The notes: generated by a model from the letters alone, not told the origin. A stretch of 64,000 bases of DNA from Ptiloglossa arizonensis (GCF_051014685.1 NC_135055.1:124001-188000), one strand, 5' to 3'. Shown: positions 52,801 through 64,000, numbered from the stretch's first letter. Translations and numbers: made by a program.

Positions 52801-53050
52801 TCGCGAGATATGGCAGTTTTGAGGTAAGAAACGCTTGAGAAACTCAAAATTTTCGCAGTTCTGATGCCCGGAACGAATAACTGGAACGGCCTAGGGGAAA
52901 ACTACTCATACCGTTGTAATCGGGCGAGTTTCTACTTTCAGATGCAACAGAAATTTTGCGGATTGGTCAATCCGTTCGCGAGATATGGCAGTTTTGAGGT
53001 AAGAAACGCTTGAGAAACTCCAAATTTTCGCAGTTCTGATGCTCGAAACG
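43830..53050 (+). repeat. 46-monomer relationship, 43830-45000 with 51880-53050
   Basis: The two segments align at offset 8050 (46x175) through the same six or seven monomer types: cgcg/catcccg, ttata, gtacgc/tttctgatg, gcatatctag/catttg/tattttcaggtg, plain, cccgg. The same order also occurs at about 49230-50250 (2800 bases before the right copy). This seven-monomer succession is the recognisable core unit of the right-hand part of the array. Confidence 0.78.
45410..49870 (+). repeat. 13-monomer duplication containing a 3-monomer (525-bp) HOR
   Basis: About 45410-47595 matches 47685-49870 at offset 2275 (13x175). Shared rare changes are aaatttgcgcag (45851 and 48126), gagttaag (46696 and 48971), caaacttttcg and catccccttg (46957 and 49232). 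Inside each copy a trimer of types aaatgcataac/agggcc/ctggcgagattc, gaatacctag/aggcgaaaac/cgtgttt with ggacaatcc, and a plain monomer repeats at 525-base spacing (e.g. 45763 to 46288; 47513, 48038 and 48563). The trimer is the shortest regular HOR in the window. Confidence 0.83.
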
Positions 53051-53944
53051 AATAACTAGAACGGCCTAGGGGAAAACTACTCATACCGTTGTAATCGGGC
53101 GAGTTTCTACTTTCAGATGCAACAGAAATTTTGCGGATTGGTCAATCCGTTCGCGAGATATGGCAGTTTTGAGGTAAGAAACGCTTGAGAAACTCCAAAT
53201 TTTCGCAGTTCTGATGCTCGAAACGAATACCTAGAACGGCCTAGGCGAAAACTACTCATACCGTTGTAATCGGGCGTGTTTCTACTTTCAGATGCAACAG
53301 AAATTTTGAGGATTGGACAATCCGTTCGCGAGATATGGCAGTTTTGAGGTAAGAAACGCTTGAGAAACTCCAAATTTTCGCAGTTCTGATGCTCGAAACG
53401 CATAACTAGAACGGCCTAGGGGAAAACTACTCATACAGTTGTAATCGGGCGAGTTTCTATTTTCAGGTGCAACAGAAATTTTGCGGATTGGTCAATCCGT
53501 TCGCGAGATATGGCAGTTTTGAGGTAAGAAACGCTTGAGAAACTCCAAATTTTCGCAGTTCTGATGCTCGAAACGAATAACTAGAACGGCCTAGGGGAAA
53601 ACTACTCATACCGTTGTAATCGGGCGAGTTTCTACTTTCAGATGCAACAGAAATTTTGCGGATTGGTCAATCCGTTCGCGAGATATGGCAGTTTTGAGGT
53701 AAGAAACGCTTGAGAAACTCAAACTTTTCGCAGTTCTGATGCTCGAAATGCATAACTAGAACGGCCTAGGGGAAAAGTACGCATACCGTTGAAATCTGGC
53801 GAGATTCTACTTTCAGATGCAACAGAAATTTTGCGGATTGGTCAATCCGTTCGCGAGATATGGCAGTTTTGAGGTAAGAAACGCTTGAGAAACTCCAAAT
53901 TTTCGCAGTTCTGATGCTCGAAACGAATACCTAGAACGGCCTAG

Positions 53945-56900
53945 GCGAAAACTACTCATACCGTTGTAATCGGGCGTGTTTCTACTTTCAGATGCAACAG
54001 AAATTTTGAGGATTGGACAATCCGTTCGCGAGATATGGCAGTTTTGAGGTAAGAAACGCTTGAGAAACTCCAAATTTTCGCAGTTCTGATGCTCGAAACG
54101 CATAACTAGAACGGCCTAGGGGAAAACTACTCATACCGTTGTAATCGGGCGAGTTTCTACTTTCAGATGCAACAGAAATTTTGCGGATTGGTCAATCCGT
54201 TCGCGAGATATGGCAGTTTTGAGGTAAGAAACGCTTGAGAAACACAAAATTTTCGCAGTTCTGATGCTCGAAACGCATAACTAGAACGGCCTAGGGGAAA
54301 ACTACTCATACAGTTGTAATCGGGCGAGCTTCTATTTTCAGATGCAACAGAAATTTTGCGGATTGGTCAATCCGTTCGCGAGATATGGCAGTTTTGAGGT
54401 AAGAAACGCTTGAGAAACACAAAATTTTCGCAGTTCTGATGCTCGAAACGCATAACTAGAACGGCCTAGGGGAAAACTACTCATACAGTTGTAATCGGGC
54501 GAGCTTCTATTTTCAGGTGCAACAGAAATTTTGCGGATTGGTCAATCCGTTCGCGAGATATGGCAGTTTTGAGGTAAGAAACGCTTGAGAAACTCCAAAT
54601 TTTCGCAGTTCTGATGCTCGAAACGAATAACTAGAACGGCCTAGGGGAAAACTACTCATACCGTTGTAATCGGGCGAGTTTCTACTTTCAGATGCAACAG
54701 AAATTTTGCGGATTGGTCAATCCGTTCGCGAGATATGGCAGTTTTGAGGTAAGAGACGCTTGAGAATCTCAAAATTTTCGCAGTTCTGATGCCCGGAACG
54801 AATAACTGGAACGGCCTAGGGGAAAACTACTCATACCGTTGTAATCGGGCGAGTTTATACTTTCAGATGCAACAGAAATTTTGCGGATTGGTCAATCCGT
54901 TCGCGAGATATGGCAGTTTTGAGGTAAGAAACGCTTGAGAAACTCCAAATTTTCGCAGTTCTGATGCGCGAAACGAATAACTAGAACGGCTTAGGGGAAA
55001 ACTACTCATCCCGTTGTAATCGGGCGAGTTTCTACTTTCAGATGCAACAGAAATTTTGCGGATTGGTCAATCCGTTCGCTAGATATGGCAGTTTGGAGGT
55101 AAGAAACGCTTGAGAAACTCCAAATTTTCGCAGTTCTGATGCCCGGAACGAATAACTGGAACGGCCTAGGGGAAAACTACTCATACCGTTGTAATCGGGC
55201 GAGTTTATACTTTCAGATGCAACAGAAATTTTGCGGATTGGTCAATCCGTTCGCGAGATATGGCAGTTTTGAGGTAAGAAACGCTTGAGAAACTCCAAAT
55301 TTTCGCAGTTCTGATGCGCGAAACGAATAACTAGAACGGCTTAGGGGAAAACTACTCATCCCGTTGTAATCGGGCGAGTTTCTACTTTCAGATGCAACAG
55401 AAATTTTGCGGATTGGTCAATCCGTTCGCTAGATATGGCAGTTTGGAGGTAAGAAACGCTTGAGAAACTCCAAATTTTCGCAGTTCTGATGCTCGAAACG
55501 AATAACTAGAACGGCCTAGGGGAAAACTACTCATACCGTTGTAATCGGGCGAGTTTATACTTTCAGATGCAACAGAAATTTTGCGGATTGGTCAATCCGT
55601 TCGCGAGATATGGCAGTTTTGAGGTAAGAAACGCTTGAGAAACTCAAAATTTTCGCAGTTCTGATGCTCGAAACGCATAACTAGAACGGCCTAGGGGAAA
55701 AGTACGCATACCGTTGTAATCGGGCGAGTTTCTACTTTCTGATGCATCAGAAATTTTGCGGATTGTTCAATCCGTTCGCGAGATATGGCAGTTTTGAGGT
55801 AAGAAACGCTTGAGAAACTCAAAATTTTCGCAGTTCTGATGCCCGGAACGAATAACTAGAACGGCCAAGGGGAAAACTACTCAAACCGTTGTAATCGGGC
55901 GAGTTTCTACTTTCAGATGCAACAGAAATTTTGCGGATTGGTCAATCCGTTCGCGAGATATGGCAGTTTTGAGGTAAGAAACGCTTGAGAAACTCCAAAT
56001 TTTCGCAGTTCTGATGCTCGAAACGAATAACTAGAACGGCCTAGGGGAAAAGTACGCATACCGTTGTAATCTGGCGAGATTCTACTTTCAGATGCAACAG
56101 AAATTTTGCGGATTGGTCAATCCGTTCGCGAGATATGGCAGTTTTGAGGTAAGAAACGCTTGAGAAACTCCAAATTTTCGCAGTTCTGATGCTCGAAACT
56201 CATACCTAGAACGGCCTAGGCGAAAACTACTCATACCGTTGTAATCGGGCGTGTTTCTACTTTCAGATGCAACAGAAATTTTGCGGATTGGACAATCCGT
56301 TCGCGAGATATGGCAGTTTTGAGGTAAGAAACGCTTGAGAAACTCCAAATTTTCGCAGTTCTGATGCTCGAACCGCATAACTAGAACGGCCTAGGGGAAA
56401 ACTACTCATACAGTTGTAATCGGGCGAGCTTCCATTTTCAGGTGCAACAGAAATTTTGCGGATTGGTCAATCCGTTCGCGAGATATGGCAGTTTTGAGGT
56501 AAGAAACGCTTGAGAAACTCCAAATTTTCGCAGTTCTGATGCGCGAAACGAATAACTAGAACGGCTTAGGGGAAAACTACTCATCCCGTTGTAATCGGGC
56601 GAGTTTCTACTTTCAGATGCAACAGAAATTTTGCGGATTGGTCAATCCGTTCGCTAGATATGGCAGTTTGGAGGTAAGAAACGCTTGAGAAACTCCAAAT
56701 TTTCGCAGTTCTGATGCTCGAAACGAATAACTAGAACGGCCTAGGGGAAAACTACTCATACCGTTGTAATCGGGCGTGTTTCTACTTTCAGATGCAACAG
56801 AAATTTTGAGGATTGGACAATCCGTTCGCGAGATATGGCAGTTTTGAGGTAAGAAACGCTTGAGAAACTCCAAATTTTCGCAGTTCTGATGCTCGAAACG

Positions 56901-59576
56901 CATAACTAGAACGGCCTAGGGGAAAACTACTCATACCGTTGTAATCGGGCGAGTTTCTACTTTCAGATGCAACAGAAATTTTGCGGATTGGTCAATCCGT
57001 TCGCGAGATATGGCAGTTTTGAGGTAAGAAACGCTTGAGAAACACAAAATTTTCGCAGTTCTGATGCTCGAAACGCATAACTAGAACGGCCTAGGGGAAA
57101 ACTACTCATACAGTTGTAATCGGGCGAGCTTCTATTTTCAGATGCAACAGAAATTTTGCGGATTGGTCAATCCGTTCGCGAGATATGGCAGTTTTGAGGT
57201 AAGAAACGCTTGAGAAACACAAAATTTTCGCAGTTCTGATGCTCGAAACGCATAACTAGAACGGCCTAGGGGAAAACTACTCATACAGTTGTAATCGGGC
57301 GAGCTTCTATTTTCAGGTGCAACAGAAATTTTGCGGATTGGTCAATCCGTTCGCGAGATATGGCAGTTTTGAGGTAAGAAACGCTTGAGAAACTCCAAAT
57401 TTTCGCAGTTCTGATGCTCGAAACGAATAACTAGAACGGCCTAGGGGAAAACTACTCATACCGTTGTAATCGGGCGAGTTTCTACTTTCAGATGCAACAG
57501 AAATTTTGCGGATTGGTCAATCCGTTCGCGAGATATGGCAGTTTTGAGGTAAGAGACGCTTGAGAATCTCAAAATTTTCGCAGTTCTGATGCCCGGAACG
57601 AATAACTGGAACGGCCTAGGGGAAAACTACTCATACCGTTGTAATCGGGCGAGTTTATACTTTCAGATGCAACAGAAATTTTGCGGATTGGTCAATCCGT
57701 TCGCGAGATATGGCAGTTTTGAGGTAAGAAACGCTTGAGAAACTCCAAATTTTCGCAGTTCTGATGCGCGAAACGAATAACTAGAACGGCTTAGGGGAAA
57801 ACTACTCATCCCGTTGTAATCGGGCGAGTTTCTACTTTCAGATGCAACAGAAATTTTGCGGATTGGTCAATCCGTTCGCTAGATATGGCAGTTTGGAGGT
57901 AAGAAACGCTTGAGAAACTCCAAATTTTCGCAGTTCTGATGCCCGGAACGAATAACTGGAACGGCCTAGGGGAAAACTACTCATACCGTTGTAATCGGGC
58001 GAGTTTATACTTTCAGATGCAACAGAAATTTTGCGGATTGGTCAATCCGTTCGCGAGATATGGCAGTTTTGAGGTAAGAAACGCTTGAGAAACTCCAAAT
58101 TTTCGCAGTTCTGATGCGCGAAACGAATAACTAGAACGGCTTAGGGGAAAACTACTCATCCCGTTGTAATCGGGCGAGTTTCTACTTTCAGATGCAACAG
58201 AAATTTTGCGGATTGGTCAATCCGTTCGCTAGATATGGCAGTTTGGAGGTAAGAAACGCTTGAGAAACTCCAAATTTTCGCAGTTCTGATGCTCGAAACG
58301 AATAACTAGAACGGCCTAGGGGAAAACTACTCATACCGTTGTAATCGGGCGAGTTTATACTTTCAGATGCAACAGAAATTTTGCGGATTGGTCAATCCGT
58401 TCGCGAGATATGGCAGTTTTGAGGTAAGAAACGCTTGAGAAACTCAAAATTTTCGCAGTTCTGATGCTCGAAACGCATAACTAGAACGGCCTAGGGGAAA
58501 AGTACGCATACCGTTGTAATCGGGCGAGTTTCTACTTTCTGATGCATCAGAAATTTTGCGGATTGTTCAATCCGTTCGCGAGATATGGCAGTTTTGAGGT
58601 AAGAAACGCTTGAGAAACTCAAAATTTTCGCAGTTCTGATGCCCGGAACGAATAACTAGAACGGCCAAGGGGAAAACTACTCAAACCGTTGTAATCGGGC
58701 GAGTTTCTACTTTCAGATGCAACAGAAATTTTGCGGATTGGTCAATCCGTTCGCGAGATATGGCAGTTTTGAGGTAAGAAACGCTTGAGAAACTCCAAAT
58801 TTTCGCAGTTCTGATGCTCGAAACGAATAACTAGAACGGCCTAGGGGAAAAGTACGCATACCGTTGTAATCTGGCGAGATTCTACTTTCAGATGCAACAG
58901 AAATTTTGCGGATTGGTCAATCCGTTCGCGAGATATGGCAGTTTTGAGGTAAGAAACGCTTGAGAAACTCCAAATTTTCGCAGTTCTGATGCTCGAAACT
59001 CATACCTAGAACGGCCTAGGCGAAAACTACTCATACCGTTGTAATCGGGCGTGTTTCTACTTTCAGATGCAACAGAAATTTTGCGGATTGGACAATCCGT
59101 TCGCGAGATATGGCAGTTTTGAGGTAAGAAACGCTTGAGAAACTCCAAATTTTCGCAGTTCTGATGCTCGAACCGCATAACTAGAACGGCCTAGGGGAAA
59201 ACTACTCATACAGTTGTAATCGGGCGAGCTTCCATTTTCAGGTGCAACAGAAATTTTGCGGATTGGTCAATCCGTTCGCGAGATATGGCAGTTTTGAGGT
59301 AAGAAACGCTTGAGAAACTCCAAATTTTCGCAGTTCTGATGCGCGAAACGAATAACTAGAACGGCTTAGGGGAAAACTACTCATCCCGTTGTAATCGGGC
59401 GAGTTTCTACTTTCAGATGCAACAGAAATTTTGCGGATTGGTCAATCCGTTCGCTAGATATGGCAGTTTGGAGGTAAGAAACGCTTGAGAAACTCCAAAT
59501 TTTCGCAGTTCTGATGCTCGAAACGAATAACTAGAACGGCCTAGGGGAAAACTACTCATACCGTTGTAATCGGGCG
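53945..59576 (+). repeat. 16-monomer tandem duplication, copies 53945-56776 and 56745-59576
   Basis: The offset is 2800 (16x175). Shared markers are ttttgaggattggacaa (about 54005/56805), gagaaacacaaaa (54236/57036), gcgagcttctattttc, the doubled cccgg plus cgcg/catcccg pair (54792 and 55142; 57592 and 57942), gattgttcaa (55761/58561), ggccaaggg with actcaaaccg, gaaactcatacctag (56196/58996) and gaaccgcataac with gcttccattttc. I noticed no difference between the copies within these markers. The left copy ends and the right begins inside the same monomer (56745-56776), as expected for a direct tandem duplication. Confidence 0.88.
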
Positions 59577-60563
59577 AGTTTATACTTTCAGATGCAACAG
59601 AAATTTTGCGGATTGGTCAATCCGTTCGCGAGATATGGCAGTTTTGAGGTAAGAAACGCTTGAGAAACTCAAAATTTTCGCAGTTCTGATGCTCGAAACG
59701 CATAACTAGAACGGCCTAGGGGAAAAGTACGCATACCGTTGTAATCGGGCGAGTTTCTACTTTCTGATGCATCAGAAATTTTGCGGATTGTTCAATCCGT
59801 TCGCGAGATATGGCAGTTTTGAGGTAAGAAACGCTTGAGAAACTCAAAATTTTCGCAGTTCTGATGCCCGGAACGAATAACTAGAACGGCCAAGGGGAAA
59901 ACTACTCAAACCGTTGTAATCGGGCGAGTTTCTACTTTCAGATGCAACAGAAATTTTGCGGATTGGTCAATCCGTTCGCGAGATATGGCAGTTTTGAGGT
60001 AAGAAACGCTTGAGAAACTCCAAATTTTCGCAGTTCTGATGCTCGAAACGAATAACTAGAACGGCCTAGGGGAAAAGTACGCATACCGTTGTAATCTGGC
60101 GAGATTCTACTTTCAGATGCAACAGAAATTTTGCGGATTGGTCAATCCGTTCGCGAGATATGGCAGTTTTGAGGTAAGAAACGCTTGAGAAACTCCAAAT
60201 TTTCGCAGTTCTGATGCTCGAAACTCATACCTAGAACGGCCTAGGCGAAAACTACTCATACCGTTGTAATCGGGCGTGTTTCTACTTTCAGATGCAACAG
60301 AAATTTTGCGGATTGGACAATCCGTTCGCGAGATATGGCAGTTTTGAGGTAAGAAACGCTTGAGAAACTCCAAATTTTCGCAGTTCTGATGCTCGAACCG
60401 CATAACTAGAACGGCCTAGGGGAAAACTACTCATACAGTTGTAATCGGGCGAGCTTCCATTTTCAGGTGCAACAGAAATTTTGCGGATTGGTCAATCCGT
60501 TCGCGAGATATGGCAGTTTTGAGGTAAGAAACGCTTGAGAAACTCCAAATTTTCGCAGTTCTG
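58020..60563 (+). repeat. 7-monomer tandem duplication, copies 58020-59340 and 59245-60563
   Basis: With an offset of 1225 (7x175), the cgcg/catcccg, ttata, gtacgc/tttctgatgcatcag/gattgttcaa, cccgg/ggccaaggg, plain/ctggcgagattc, aaactcatacc/aggcg and aaccgcataac/cttccattttc monomers follow each other twice. The right copy ends at 60563, where gatactcg replaces gatgcgcg. This event overlaps the right copy of the 16-monomer duplication, so it is later than or superimposed on it. Confidence 0.85.
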
Positions 60564-63015
60564 ATACTCGAAACGAATAACTAGAACGGCCTAGGGGAAA
60601 ACTACTCATACCGTTGTAATCGGGCGAGTTTCTACTTTCAGATGCAACAGAAATTTTGCGGATTGGTCAATCCGTTCGCGAGATATGGCAGTTTTGAGGT
60701 AAGAAATGCTTGAGAATCTCAAAATTTTCGCAGTTCTGATGCCCGGAACGAATAACTGGAACGGCCTAGGGGAAAACTACTCATACCGTTGTAATCGGGC
60801 GAGTTTATACTTTCAGATGCAACAGAAATTTTGCGGATTGGTCAATCCGTTCGCGAGATATGGCAGTTTTGAGGTAAGAAACGCTTGAGAAACTCCAAAT
60901 TTTCGCAGTTCTGATGCGCGAAACGAATAACTAGAACGGCTTAGGGGAAAACTACTCATCCCGTTGTAATCGGGCGAGTTTCTACTCTCAGATGCAACAG
61001 AAATTTTGCGGATTGGTCAATCCGTTCGCTAGATATGGCAGTTTGGAGGTAAGAAACGCTTGAGAAACTCCAAATTTTCACAGTTCTGATGCTCGAAACG
61101 AATAACTAGAACGGCCTAGGGGAAAACTACTCATACCGTTGTAATCGGGCGAGTTTATACTTTCAGATGCAACAGAAATTTTGCGGATTGGTCAATCCGT
61201 TCGCGAGATATGGCAGTTTTGAGGTAAGAAACGCTTGAGAAACTCAAAATTATCGCAGTTCTGATGCCCGGAACGAATAACTGGAACGGCCTAGGGGAAA
61301 ACTACTCATACCGTTGTAATCGGGCGAGTTTCTACTTTCAGATGCAACAGAAATTCTGCGGATTGGTCAAACCCTTCGCGAGATATGGCCGTTTGGAAGT
61401 AAGAAACGCTTGAGAAACTCCAAATTTTCGCAGTTCTGATGCTCGAAACGAATAACTAGAACGGCCTAGGGGATAACTACTCATACCGTTGTAATCGGGC
61501 GAGTTTATACTTTCAGATGCAACAGAAATTTTGCGGACTGGTCAATCCGTTCGCTAGATATGGCAGTTTTGAAGTAAGAAACGCTTAAGAAACTCAAAAT
61601 TTTCGCAGTTCTGATGCCCGGAACGAATAACTGGAACGGCCTAGGGGAAAACTACTCATACCGTTGTAATCGGGCGAGATTATACTTTCAGATGCAACAG
61701 AAATTTTGCGGATTGGTCAATCGGTTCGCGAGATGTGGCAGTTTTGAGGTAAGAAACGCTTGAGAAACACAAAATTTTCGCAGTTCTGATGCTCGAAACG
61801 AATAACTAGAACGGCCTAGGGGAAAACTACTCATACCGTTGTAATCGGGCGAGTTTCTACTTTCAGATGCAACAGAAATTTTGCGGATTGGTCAATCCGT
61901 TCGCTAGATATGGCAGTTTGGAGGTAAGAAACGCTTGAGAAACTCCAAATTTTCGCAGTTCTGATGCTCGAAACGAATAACTAGAACGGCCTAGGGGAAA
62001 ACTACTCATACCGTTGTAATCGGGCGAGTTTATACTTTCAGATGCAACAGAAATTTTGCGGATTGGTCAATCCGTTCGCGAGATATGGCAGTTTTGAGGT
62101 AAGAAACGCTTGAGAAACTCAAAATTTTCGCAGTTCTGATGCTCGAAACGCATAACTAGAACGGCCTAGGGGAAAAGTACGCATACCGTTGTAATCGGGG
62201 GAGTTTCTACTTTCTGATGCATCAGAAATTTTGCGGATTGTTCAATCCGTTCGCGAGATATGGCAGTTTTGAGGTAAGAAACGCTTGAGAAACTCAAAAT
62301 TTTCGCAGTTCTGATGCCCGGAACGAATAACTAGAACGGCCAAGGGGAAAACTACTCAAACCGTTGTAATCGGGCGAGTTTCTACTTTCAGATGCAACAG
62401 AAATTTTGCGGATTGGTCAATCCGTTCGCGAGATATGGCAGTTTTGAGGTAAGAAACGCTTGAGAAACTCCAAATTTTCGCAGTTCTGATGCTCGAAACG
62501 AATAACTAGAACGGCCTAGGGGAAAAGTACGCATACCGTTGTAATCTGGCGAGATTCTACTTTCAGATGCAACAGAAATTTTGCGGATTGGTCAATCCGT
62601 TCGCGAGATATGGCAGTTTTGAGGTAAGAAACGCTTGAGAAACTCCAAATTTTCGCAGTTCTGATGCTCGAAACTCATACCTAGAACGGCCTAGGCGAAA
62701 ACTACTCATACCGTTGTAATCGGGCGTGTTTCTACTTTCAGATGCAACAGAAATTTTGCGGATTGGACAATCCGTTCGCGAGATATGGCAGTTTTGAGGT
62801 AAGAAACGCTTGAGAAACTCCAAATTTTCGCAGTTCTGATGCTCGAACCGCATAACTAGAACGGCCTAGGGGAAAACTACTCATACAGTTGTAATCGGGC
62901 GAGCTTCCATTTTCAGGTGCAACAGAAATTTTGCGGATTGGTCAATCCGTTCGCGAGATATGGCAGTTTTGAGGTAAGAAACGCTTGAGAAACTCCAAAT
63001 TTTCGCAGTTCTGAT
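59387..63015 (+). repeat. 14-monomer relationship, 59387-60565 with 61837-63015
   Basis: The seven-monomer succession with gattgttcaa and ggccaaggg appears again at offset 2450 (14x175). One private change in the right copy turns cgggcgag into cgggggag at about 62196. This is the fourth occurrence of the block after 55.7, 58.5 and 59.8 kb. Confidence 0.8.
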
Positions 63016-64000
63016 GCGCGAAACGAATAACTAGAACGGCTTAGGGGAAAACTACTCATCCCGTTGTAATCGGGCGAGTTTCTACTTTCAGATGCAACAG
63101 AAATTTTGCGGATTGGTCAATCCGTTCGCTAGATATGGCAGTTTGGAGGTAAGAAACGCTTGAGAAACTCAAAATTATCGCAGTTCTGATGCCCGGAACG
63201 AATAACTGGAACGGCCTAGGGGAAAACTACTCATACCGTTGTAATCGGGCGAGTTTATACTTTCAGATGCAACAGAAATTTTGCGGATTGGTCAATCCGT
63301 TCGCGAGATATGGCAGTTTTGAGGTAAGAAACGCTTGAGAAACTCAAAATTATCGCAGTTCTGATGCCCGGAACGAATAACTGGAACGGCCTAGGGGAAA
63401 ACTACTCATACCGTTGTAATCGGGCGAGTTTCTACTTTCAGATGCAACAGAAATTCTGCGGATTGGTCAAACCCTTCGCGAGATATGGCCGTTTGGAAGT
63501 AAGAAACGCTTGAGAAACTCCAAATTTTCGCAGTTCTGATGCTCGAAACGAATAACTAGAACGGCCTAGGGGATAACTACTCATACCGTTGTAATCGGGC
63601 GAGTTTATACTTTCAGATGCAACAGAAATTTTGCGGACTGGTCAATCCGTTCGCTAGATATGGCAGTTTTGAAGTAAGAAACGCTTAAGAAACTCAAAAT
63701 TTTCGCAGTTCTGATGCCCGGAACGAATAACTGGAACGGCCTAGGGGAAAACTACTCATACCGTTGTAATCGGGCGAGATTATACTTTCAGATGCAACAG
63801 AAATTTTGCGGATTGGTCAATCGGTTCGCGAGATGTGGCAGTTTTGAGGTAAGAAACGCTTGAGAAACACAAAATTTTCGCAGTTCTGATGCTCGAAACG
63901 AATAACTAGAACGGCCTAGGGGAAAACTACTCATACCGTTGTAATCGGGCGAGTTTCTACTTTCAGATGCAACAGAAATTTTGCGGATTGGTCAATCCGT
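61105..64000 (+). repeat. 12-monomer duplication, copies from 61105 and from 63205 to the window end
   Basis: With an offset of 2100 (12x175), shared rare changes are aaaattatcgcag (61246/63346), aaattctgcgg, tcaaaccctt with ggccgtttggaag (61367/63467), ggggataac (about 61469/63569), ttttgcggactgg, gcttaagaaac, gagattatac, aatcggttcg and agatgtggc (about 61731/63831). The right copy runs off the end of the window, so its full length is unknown. Confidence 0.85.

Larger units (their letters stand above)
1..64000 (+). repeat. 175-bp satellite DNA array, entire window
   Basis: The same unit, beginning for convenience at ttcgcagttctgatg, recurs every 175 bases from position 1 to the right edge, always in the same orientation. 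Starts fall at 1+175k up to about 930, are shifted by +1 after 930 and by +2 after 3206, and return to +1 after 32371, where one A is missing. A typical monomer has 76 G+C in 175 bases (43%). Neighbouring copies differ by a few substitutions. There is no inversion, no inserted element and no unique spacer anywhere, so every stretch longer than 300 bases in this window is satellite. The array extends beyond both ends of the window. Arrays of this kind are typical of eukaryotic centromeric or pericentromeric heterochromatin. That location is inferred and not shown by the sequence. The repeat family and host species are not recognised. Confidence 0.98.

Noticed and set aside
60706..60888. Plus-strand 60-codon open frame
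   Set aside because: Its ATG arises from a single acg-to-atg change in an otherwise ordinary monomer (agaaatgcttgag), and it ends in the next monomer. It is a chance frame in the repeat.
3939..62853. Recurrent minus-strand open frames of 66-96 codons (for example 3939-4229, 40163-40453, 45763-46023, 62563-62853)
   Set aside because: All are readings of the same satellite, with one monomer read in two frames because 175 is not a multiple of 3. They open only where a subfamily substitution removes a stop, always end within two monomers, and have no start context or neighbouring gene.
1..64000. CRISPR array
   Set aside because: The repeated unit is 175 bp and contiguous, with no short repeat and unique-spacer alternation, and no cas-like genes are present.
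1..64000. Tandem rRNA or 5S rRNA gene cluster
   Set aside because: The monomer contains no recognisable rRNA segment or pol III A/C-box arrangement that I can identify, and it shows higher-order monomer variation typical of satellites.
1..64000. Inserted retrotransposon or other mobile element
   Set aside because: Monomer phase is unbroken through the window; there is no unique insert, terminal repeat or target-site duplication.
1..64000. Assignment to a named plant or animal satellite family
   Set aside because: The monomer does not match a satellite I can name with confidence. A database search with the consensus monomer (for example against repeat and centromere collections) would decide it.

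Overview
This window is one uninterrupted tandem array of a satellite repeat. A monomer of about 175 bp runs head to tail, always in the same orientation, from base 1 to base 64000: 365 complete copies plus a 124-bp partial copy at the right edge. I see no protein-coding gene, rRNA, tRNA, CRISPR array, transposon or unique sequence. The array structure points to eukaryotic constitutive heterochromatin, most plausibly a centromere or pericentromere, because the monomer is nucleosome-sized, the order is strictly head to tail, and multi-monomer higher-order repeats (HORs) are present. I do not recognise the monomer as a named satellite, so I assign no species. The consensus is about 43% G+C and keeps about 12 CpG per monomer.

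Phase is held almost perfectly. In about 366 monomers I find only three length changes: an extra C near 930, an extra C near 3206, and one missing A near 32371. All other variation I noticed is base substitution. The substitutions occur in linked sets that define recurrent monomer types, such as a 'cgcg/cttagg' type, a 'cccgg/ctgg' type, a 'gtacgc/tttctgatg' type, a 'tattttcaggtg' type and a 'gaatacctag/cgtgttt' type.

The order of these types reveals layers of duplication, each shifted by a whole number of monomers. 1-6 kb: blocks repeated at 13, 19 and 6 monomers. 6.4-10.3 kb: a 12-monomer block duplicated, with two monomers missing from the second copy. 10.6-14.8 kb: 16- and 7-monomer shifts. 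18.4-30.7 kb: three large related HOR blocks, A, B and C (a 23-monomer unit, one copy lacking 3 monomers and one carrying 1 extra). 31.5-39.2 kb: two almost identical tandem copies of a 22-monomer (3850-bp) unit. 39.2-53.9 kb: a mosaic with 3-, 13- and 46-monomer relationships. 53.9-60.6 kb: a tandem 16-monomer duplication, then a 7-monomer one. 61.1-64 kb: a 12-monomer duplication that runs off the window.

Three motifs recur inside the monomer. One is a 17-bp segment resembling the CENP-B box (12/17 positions, 7/9 of the positions considered essential). One is a 16-bp dyad, CGGATTG-GT-CAATCCG. The third is a 57-nt stop-free segment bounded by splice-acceptor-like and splice-donor-like sequences. 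The functions suggested for them are inference only. The open reading frames that can be drawn across the array are by-products of the repeat and are not annotated as genes.
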